Assembly: GCA_046290215.1 (NCBI GenBank)
Contig: JBKAGC010000009.1
Location: 1-36,393, forward strand
Direction of reading: 5' to 3'
Source: JAHRVQ01 sp046290215
GTDB lineage: Bacteria > Pseudomonadota > Gammaproteobacteria > Pseudomonadales > Azotimanducaceae
Length of the DNA stretch: 36,393 bases
The notes under the pieces are model-generated. The model did not search any database. It had not been told where the DNA came from and saw nothing but the letters and a program-made list of their open reading frames with translations. The translations under genes and the position numbers were made by a program. Positions 31,232 through 36,393 of the stretch are shown here, in pieces (the first letter of the stretch is position 1; the number at the start of each line of letters is the position of its first letter).

Positions 31232-33457
31232 CTACTGGGCAGCAAGCTCCGCTTGTAATTTATGCGCCTCGGAGATGACGTAACCTTGAATCGCTTCCGC
31301 ATCTTCAACCGTTAGCACGTCCTTGAAGCCCACCATGCCGTTGTCTTTAAGAATTCCGTCGATGACAATTTCCTTGAAGGCAATATGTTTGGCCGCTGGC
31401 ATATGACGGAGGTCCGGCAAGACACCGCCGCCTTTCACACCAGCACCATGACAAACACCGCAATATTTCGCGTACATCACCTTGCCATGGGCAATTTGTT
31501 CAGCAGTTGCCGTTAGTTCTGGCGGCACAGGAATCGGCGCATCCGGCGCCACTGGTGGTAACGACTGATCGCCGCCAATTTTGTACGTCAAAATTCGTCC
31601 GCGGTTTTTCTGCTTGAGTTTTTCCGCGGCGCCGCCCGCCGCCAACGCAAACGCGCCGCCCCAACCAGCCACCACCGTGACGTACTGTTCACCATCCACG
31701 GTGTAGGTTACGGGTGCAGCAACCACACCGGTTTGCGCATCCGTTGACCAGAGTTCTTCACCATTGTCGGCCCGGTAAGCCTTAAACAATCCTTGTGAAG
31801 TACCCTGGAAAATCAAGTTACCCGCTGTGGTGAGCATACCGCCATTCCAGGAGCCGGCGTGTTGAATGCGCCACACTTCTTCTTGTTTGATGGGGTCCCA
31901 GGCCGATACATAACCTCGCAACATGCCATCAATACGATCTTCCACCGCTTTGTCACCCACAGGTGCGTTCAAGACGGTATCGATAGCCAGATTCCAGCGG
32001 CCCTGTTCGTAGTGGAACTGGGGCTCATTACCGTAAGCAAAAGGCACATCCAGCGCTGGGATATAAACTAAACCGGTATCCGGATTAAACGCCATGGGAT
32101 GCCAGTTATGACCGCCGTATGGAGACGGTTTGTGAAACGCCCCCTCCAGTTGTTCATCGGTCATGTTCTTCAGCACGGCGATCTGCTCATCAGGGGACAT
32201 AGCAGCCAGTGGATTAGCCGCTTGATAACGCGCGTTAGGGGTTTCCACGGGGCGACCGGTTTCTGGATCAACGTGGCTCGCCCAGGTAATTGGAATGTAA
32301 GGTTTAGCAGAGATGAACTCACCGGTAACCCTATCCAACACGTAGAAAAAGCCATTTTTCGGCGCCTGCATGATTACCTTGCGCAGTTCACCATTGATTT
32401 CTAGCTCCGTCAGGATCATATGTTGGGTTGCAGTGTAATCCCAGGTATCACCCGGGGTGGTCTGGTAATGCCAGACGTATTCACCAGTATCAGGATTTAG
32501 CGCCACAATAGATGACAAATAAAGGTTGTCACCACCTCCTGGGCTGCGTACTACCTGGTTCCACGGGGAACCATTACCAACACCCACATACAAAAGATTT
32601 AATTCGGGATCATAGGCAAAGCTATCCCAGGCGGTACCGCCGCCACCGGCCTTCCACCATTCTCCGGTCCAGGTTTTGGCAGCCGCCTCCATGGCAGGAG
32701 ACTCAAAGCCATCGTCAGGATTGCCGGGCACCGTGTAAAAGCGCCATTCCTGCTCGCCGGTTTCCGTGTTGTAAGCAGTCACATAGCCACGTACACCGTA
32801 CTCGGCACCACCATTGCCAATAATCACCTTATCCTTCACAACCCGCGGTGCACCGGTAATGGTGTATGGGCGAGTGCGATCAATGGTGTTGATGTCCCAA
32901 ATCACCTCGCCGGTGGCTGCCTCAAGCGCTACCAGACGGCCATCAATGGTGCCCACGTAAACCTTGCCCTTCCAAACCGCAACACCGCGATTCACCACGT
33001 CACAACAGGCATTGCTACCCCAGGCTTTTGGCACTTCGGGATCATATTCCCAGATCAACTCACCGGTTTTGGCGTTGTTGGCGAATACCTTGCTCCAGGA
33101 TCCGGTGGAAAACATTACGCCATCCACCACAATCGGGGTCGCCTCCAGGCCGCGATTGGTGTCGGTATCAAAATACCAGGCAAGACCCAATTCATCGGCA
33201 TTCTCATCATTAATATCAGTCAATGGGCTGTAGCGACTTTCGTCATAGGTACGGCCGTGGGCAAGCCAATTGCCCGGTTCGCTGTCGGCATTAATGATGC
33301 GGTCACCATCCAGGCTACCGGTGGCGTTCTTAATTTGCTCCTCAATCGAAACAGGTTTTTTCTTCATTGGGCCTGGTTCATCCGCGCCCGGTCTGGTCAG
33401 CAAATAACCAAGTGAGACCGCAGCAATAAGGGCCGCGATGATAAGTATATTTTTCAT
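31232..33457 (-). CDS. PQQ-dependent quinohemoprotein alcohol dehydrogenase (type II)
   Basis: This periplasmic enzyme oxidises alcohols to aldehydes with PQQ and an internal heme. An N-terminal hydrophobic stretch (NILIIAALIAAVSLGYLL) exports or anchors it. The eight-bladed propeller shows the vicinal disulfide Cys151-Cys152 (ACCDVVNRG), NGGAEYGVRGY near 216-226, GNGSPWN (295-301) and catalytic Asp340 in GDTWDYTATQ. The residue two after Asp340 is Thr, not Asp, so it is the calcium type rather than lanthanide-dependent. A C-terminal cytochrome c has CGVCHG (666-671) with Met708 as a likely ligand. At 741 residues it fits type II quinohemoproteins closely. The substrate range is unknown. It precedes a cytochrome c gene on the same strand. 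Confidence 0.95.
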   Translation of the reverse strand: MKNILIIAALIAAVSLGYLLTRPGADEPGPMKKKPVSIEEQIKNATGSLDGDRIINADSEPGNWLAHGRTYDESRYSPLTDINDENADELGLAWYFDTDTNRGLEATPIVVDGVMFSTGSWSKVFANNAKTGELIWEYDPEVPKAWGSNACCDVVNRGVAVWKGKVYVGTIDGRLVALEAATGEVIWDINTIDRTRPYTITGAPRVVKDKVIIGNGGAEYGVRGYVTAYNTETGEQEWRFYTVPGNPDDGFESPAMEAAAKTWTGEWWKAGGGGTAWDSFAYDPELNLLYVGVGNGSPWNQVVRSPGGGDNLYLSSIVALNPDTGEYVWHYQTTPGDTWDYTATQHMILTELEINGELRKVIMQAPKNGFFYVLDRVTGEFISAKPYIPITWASHVDPETGRPVETPNARYQAANPLAAMSPDEQIAVLKNMTDEQLEGAFHKPSPYGGHNWHPMAFNPDTGLVYIPALDVPFAYGNEPQFHYEQGRWNLAIDTVLNAPVGDKAVEDRIDGMLRGYVSAWDPIKQEEVWRIQHAGSWNGGMLTTAGNLIFQGTSQGLFKAYRADNGEELWSTDAQTGVVAAPVTYTVDGEQYVTVVAGWGGAFALAAGGAAEKLKQKNRGRILTYKIGGDQSLPPVAPDAPIPVPPELTATAEQIAHGKVMYAKYCGVCHGAGVKGGGVLPDLRHMPAAKHIAFKEIVIDGILKDNGMVGFKDVLTVEDAEAIQGYVISEAHKLQAELAAQ

Positions 33458-33683
33458 TATTGTTATGCCTGATCTGGTGGTTGGTAGGAACTTTTTGTTT
33501 TGATGCTACTGAAGCGTCTGAACCCCTGCAACCATGCCAGCTTTCCATTATTAGGTTGTGCAAGCCCATCGGTCGGCAATTTCCAACCTTCTGCTCAGAA
33601 ACACCTCGTAACTTATTGATATCCATTACAAAACGCTTACAAAACACAAGCTCTGTAGGTGCCTCTTGATTTACAATAGCGCC
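33458..33683. other. Intergenic region between divergent dehydrogenase and surface-protein genes
   Basis: No gene, RNA or convincing hairpin was recognised. The stretch is AT-rich near the right end, with TACAAT at 33673-33678 as a possible -10. Neither a sigma-54 site nor a strong -35 hexamer was seen. Confidence 0.5.
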
Positions 33684-33749
33684 ATGAAAAATATGGCTCT
33701 AATGGCCTCTAGAAGCATGCTCGCAGAGAGTGGGGACTATCCCCGTTGA
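33684..33749 (+). CDS. Possible 21-codon leader peptide before the surface protein
   Basis: ATG at 33684 opens MKNMALMASRSMLAESGDYPR and ends at TGA 33747-33749, which overlaps the TTG start (33746-33748) of the large gene by two bases. This is the arrangement of a coupled leader. A -10-like TACAAT lies at 33673-33678, so it would be at or near the transcript start. No ribosome binding site is evident, and it may be chance. Confidence 0.3.
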   Translation: MKNMALMASRSMLAESGDYPR

Positions 33750-36393
33750 ACACCCTCTGGCGTCACCCCCTTCTCCAGGTATTTACCTTCGTCTTATGCG
33801 CTCTGCTAGGCCCCGCTCTGTGGGCAGCCCAGGGCGGTGAGACTGTCGTCCTGCGTAAGACTTACTCGGGCAATATTGATTACGTTGCCAACGGCGCTTC
33901 GTTTAGAGACGAGCCTAATGGTGTGGACGCCTGTTCTTTTGTTTCACCCATGACCTCCACCATTAATATTGATATCCCCATCGGCGCTGATGTACTCGAT
34001 GCGTACCTTTACTTTGCCGGTTCGGCGAACGGTTCCAATAATCTATCGACCCAATCTAACCTGACCTTGAACGGTGTCGCCTTGAATACCACGGCAGGAT
34101 TCAACGAGATCGATTATCCAGAACTTCAGAACGTCATCTTGAACGGTATCAATTTCTTCGGTGCGAGAAGAGACGTATCTAACGTGGTGACCGGTCCCGG
34201 GGCGTACACATTCTCAGGTTTATCAGTAAATCAAAATGCCACCAATGAAACCTGCGTCGGGGCCTGGGCAATTGTGGTGATTTATGAGGACCCGAACATT
34301 TCCCAGATTCGCGTCGTCAACTTGTTTGATGGCTTCCAGTTCTACCAGGAAGACACCTTTGACCTGCAGCCGCGTAATTTTGTCGTGGATAACACCGCAC
34401 CAGCGGGCAAGATGACCCACATTAGTTTCGAGGGCGATGAAACCCTTGGCACAGTCGGCGAGAACTTTCTGTTTTCCGATGACGGCATCAGCTTTACCGC
34501 ACTCACCAACGGTCAAAACCCACTCAACAACCAATACAATGGCACCGTAACCGGCCCGGGTATCTTCGCGCGTAGTGATGAATATGGTCTCGATGTAGAT
34601 ACCTACGAAATTGACGCGTTACTCGCACCTGGGGCCTTTGAGGCTGTCACTCGTTACAACTCTGGACAGGACCTGGTGTTGTTGATGTCCGAGGTCATCC
34701 AGGTGGACAACAAGCCCCTGGCTGACCTTGAGGTGAGTCTTAACGACGTGGGCGTATTCCAACAGAACACCACGAACGACGCTCAATACATTATCTCGGT
34801 GATCAACAACGGGGATGGCATTAGTGGCTCAACCACTGCCTACGCTGAGGGTTTTGTCCATATCTACAACGATTTGCCGAGCGGCATTTCTATCGACAGC
34901 CTGAGTGATATCACCGCACCAGGTTGGGATTGCTCCGCCACCAATCTCGGGGCCAATCAAGTTCGCTGCGTTTATGACCTATCGACACTGTCAGATGGTA
35001 ATAGCAATCTCGTGGGAGACCTGGATCCCGGTGAGTCGCTGCCAGATATTATTGTCACGGTAGATGTGGCTACTCCAGCTAGCCCCGTCACGAACATAGT
35101 TAGAATGACCAATTGTTCAAACAATCCGGACACATGCTTTGATTTTGCCGGCAAACATGAGGACGTGGATCAATTCGACCCAGTGAACTTCTATGAAGAA
35201 GTTGAGGTGGATATCTTTTCCGTCGATGCCAAATCAGGCGTCAACAATAACGTTGACGCCGAGATCACGCCAATAGTTAGTGGCACGCCAAGCAATCTAG
35301 CCACATCCAGCAAAACCGTTTCAGCCCCAAGCCCGCTGACGGCCGGTGACACCGTCACCTATACCATCACGCTGAATGAAACTAATGGCGTGGCAGCGAC
35401 CGGCGTCACCATCACAGACACGGTAGACCCGGACACCAATAACTTTAGCTTGCTTAGCAACAGTTGCGGCGGCAGTAGTAGTTTTAGTTTTGGCACCCTG
35501 ACAATTTCAGGAATTTCACTTGCCGCAAATGGCAACTGTGCGGTGTCTTTTTCAGTTGATGTACCTGTCACGGCAACACCTGGCACACAAATCGACAATA
35601 CCGCAAACATCACCAGCACTAATGGTATTGGTGCTACCCCGGGTGCCCAGACACTGATTGTTTCCGGTACTGCCACTGGCTCGAAGATCCTCTACTTTGA
35701 TGATCTAAACAGCACAGAAATCTTGACTCGCGTTGCGCCTAACTCAAATACATTTACGACCCTGAATAATGGCGCGTCAGTGACGCTGGATTTATCGCCA
35801 GTACTTGCCGCAAACCTTGAGATCAACGCCGGTGTGATACCAGTATCGGTGTGGGTAGAAGGTACGGTCAGCAGCGGTAACACCTATTCCGTCAGCGCTG
35901 ACTTGAGCTACCCGGGCGTGACCAACATTAGTAGCGATACGATTTCTGGCGTCGCCATGACCGCTGTGGGCGGCGGCAATACGCTGGCTGACGTTGCCCA
36001 GCTGTTTCCGTTTCAACTGGACCTGAACAATAACATCACCGACTTCACCACCGGGGAAGCACTCACGCTCACCTTGACCAACAACTCAAGCAACACGATT
36101 CGTATTCACTCCTTTCTCAACAATATCGACTCAAAGGTGGTTGTGGATGCAGAAGATGTGATCAATGTGGATTCCGTGAAGTTCTACTACGATGCTGGGC
36201 TGAGTAACGAAATCACGTCACCAGCAACCATCGATGCGGGTGAAGACATTTATATTGAAGCTGTAGTCAGTGACCCATTTGGCTCAGCAGACATTACCGG
36301 TGCGACCTTAACGCTGATTGACCCTAACTTTGCGAATCAGTTAACCAACGTTGCAATGTCTGAGGCGAGTTCCACTACGGGCACCAAAACCTA
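33746..36393 (+). CDS. Large secreted surface protein with DUF11-type repeats, 3' end outside the window
   Basis: One open frame runs from a TTG at 33746 to the window edge, giving at least 882 residues. The TTG is the only usable start after an in-frame TAG at 33710-33712, and GGGGA lies nine bases before it. The signal peptide is HPLLQVFTFVLCALLGPALWA. Next comes a beta-rich domain (IPIGADVLDAYLYFAGSANG; CVGAWAIVVIYEDPN), then DUF11-like Ig-fold repeats at about 325-410 (ADLEVSLNDVGVF; NDLPSGISIDSL) and 515-642 (LTAGDTVTYTITLNETN). Composition is high in Asn, Thr, Ser, Asp and Val with almost no Lys, as in exported adhesin-like proteins. Further repeats and any sorting signal would lie beyond the window. 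Its ligand and role are unknown. Confidence 0.88.
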   Translation, partial: MNTLWRHPLLQVFTFVLCALLGPALWAAQGGETVVLRKTYSGNIDYVANGASFRDEPNGVDACSFVSPMTSTINIDIPIGADVLDAYLYFAGSANGSNNLSTQSNLTLNGVALNTTAGFNEIDYPELQNVILNGINFFGARRDVSNVVTGPGAYTFSGLSVNQNATNETCVGAWAIVVIYEDPNISQIRVVNLFDGFQFYQEDTFDLQPRNFVVDNTAPAGKMTHISFEGDETLGTVGENFLFSDDGISFTALTNGQNPLNNQYNGTVTGPGIFARSDEYGLDVDTYEIDALLAPGAFEAVTRYNSGQDLVLLMSEVIQVDNKPLADLEVSLNDVGVFQQNTTNDAQYIISVINNGDGISGSTTAYAEGFVHIYNDLPSGISIDSLSDITAPGWDCSATNLGANQVRCVYDLSTLSDGNSNLVGDLDPGESLPDIIVTVDVATPASPVTNIVRMTNCSNNPDTCFDFAGKHEDVDQFDPVNFYEEVEVDIFSVDAKSGVNNNVDAEITPIVSGTPSNLATSSKTVSAPSPLTAGDTVTYTITLNETNGVAATGVTITDTVDPDTNNFSLLSNSCGGSSSFSFGTLTISGISLAANGNCAVSFSVDVPVTATPGTQIDNTANITSTNGIGATPGAQTLIVSGTATGSKILYFDDLNSTEILTRVAPNSNTFTTLNNGASVTLDLSPVLAANLEINAGVIPVSVWVEGTVSSGNTYSVSADLSYPGVTNISSDTISGVAMTAVGGGNTLADVAQLFPFQLDLNNNITDFTTGEALTLTLTNNSSNTIRIHSFLNNIDSKVVVDAEDVINVDSVKFYYDAGLSNEITSPATIDAGEDIYIEAVVSDPFGSADITGATLTLIDPNFANQLTNVAMSEASSTTGTKT

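Noticed and set aside
31232..33457. XoxF-type lanthanide methanol dehydrogenase
   Set aside because: The C-terminal heme domain and the Thr two residues after the catalytic Asp point to a type II quinohemoprotein instead.
34223..36016. Several minus-strand frames opposite the surface-protein gene
   Set aside because: They are shadows of one uninterrupted plus-strand frame with clear domain content.

Overview
The window reads as chromosomal DNA of a free-living, probably marine gammaproteobacterium. The pointers are long-form QueF, EpmC (EF-P hydroxylase), TusA, a CysD/CysNC sulfate activation pair, a tandem-domain polyphosphate:AMP phosphotransferase, a YjfI/PspA pair, two TonB-dependent receptors and a PQQ-dependent alcohol dehydrogenase. 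The genus cannot be fixed from the sequence. No integrase, transposase, phage gene or CRISPR array is visible.

Layout. 1-6.8 kb: the tail of a hexapeptide acyltransferase, queF (-), a TonB receptor followed by glutathione-dependent formaldehyde dehydrogenase (+), a membrane-anchored coiled-coil protein (-), and a marR-hydrolase operon (-) with a perfect palindrome at its promoter. 6.98-7.74 kb: tRNA-Glu and tRNA-Gly, then about 550 bp of mosaic repeats in which copies of the tRNA-Gly 3' end alternate with GNRA-looped intrinsic terminators. 7.8-10.5 kb: a hybrid sensor kinase whose receiver domain is broken. 10.5-14.6 kb: a small membrane protein, a GNAT acetyltransferase, a secreted caspase-like protein and PPK2-type PAP. 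14.8-18.1 kb: cysD with an unexplained N-terminal extension of about 190 residues, overlapping cysNC. 18.2-20.7 kb: a probable copper-type TonB receptor with a DUF2946 protein. 20.8-26.2 kb (-): an operon of yjfI-like, pspA-like, a small protein, a K+ channel, a rhomboid protease and two Gfo/Idh/MocA oxidoreductases, one of them frameshifted. 26.3-30.4 kb: a divergent unknown gene, then a tight minus-strand operon tusA - GGCT-like - epmC - thioesterase - 5'-3' exonuclease - ATP-NAD kinase-like, with three ATGA overlaps. 30.5-33.5 kb: an ABM-domain protein, a cytochrome c and a quinohemoprotein alcohol dehydrogenase. 33.7 kb to the end: the 5' part of a very large secreted DUF11-type surface protein.

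How genes may work together. The periplasmic quinohemoprotein dehydrogenase would make aldehydes and pass electrons to the cytochrome c beside it; the formaldehyde dehydrogenase could deal with toxic aldehyde in the cytoplasm (inference). The yjfI/pspA/channel/rhomboid group looks like an envelope-maintenance module. The tusA-epmC operon joins tRNA thiolation with EF-P maturation, both acting on translation.

The features most worth follow-up are the tRNA-Gly tail/terminator array, which resembles in design the tyrT repeats of E. coli, and the fused CysD. Two disrupted genes (the kinase receiver and an oxidoreductase) may be real decay or sequence errors; one of them sits in a homopolymer.
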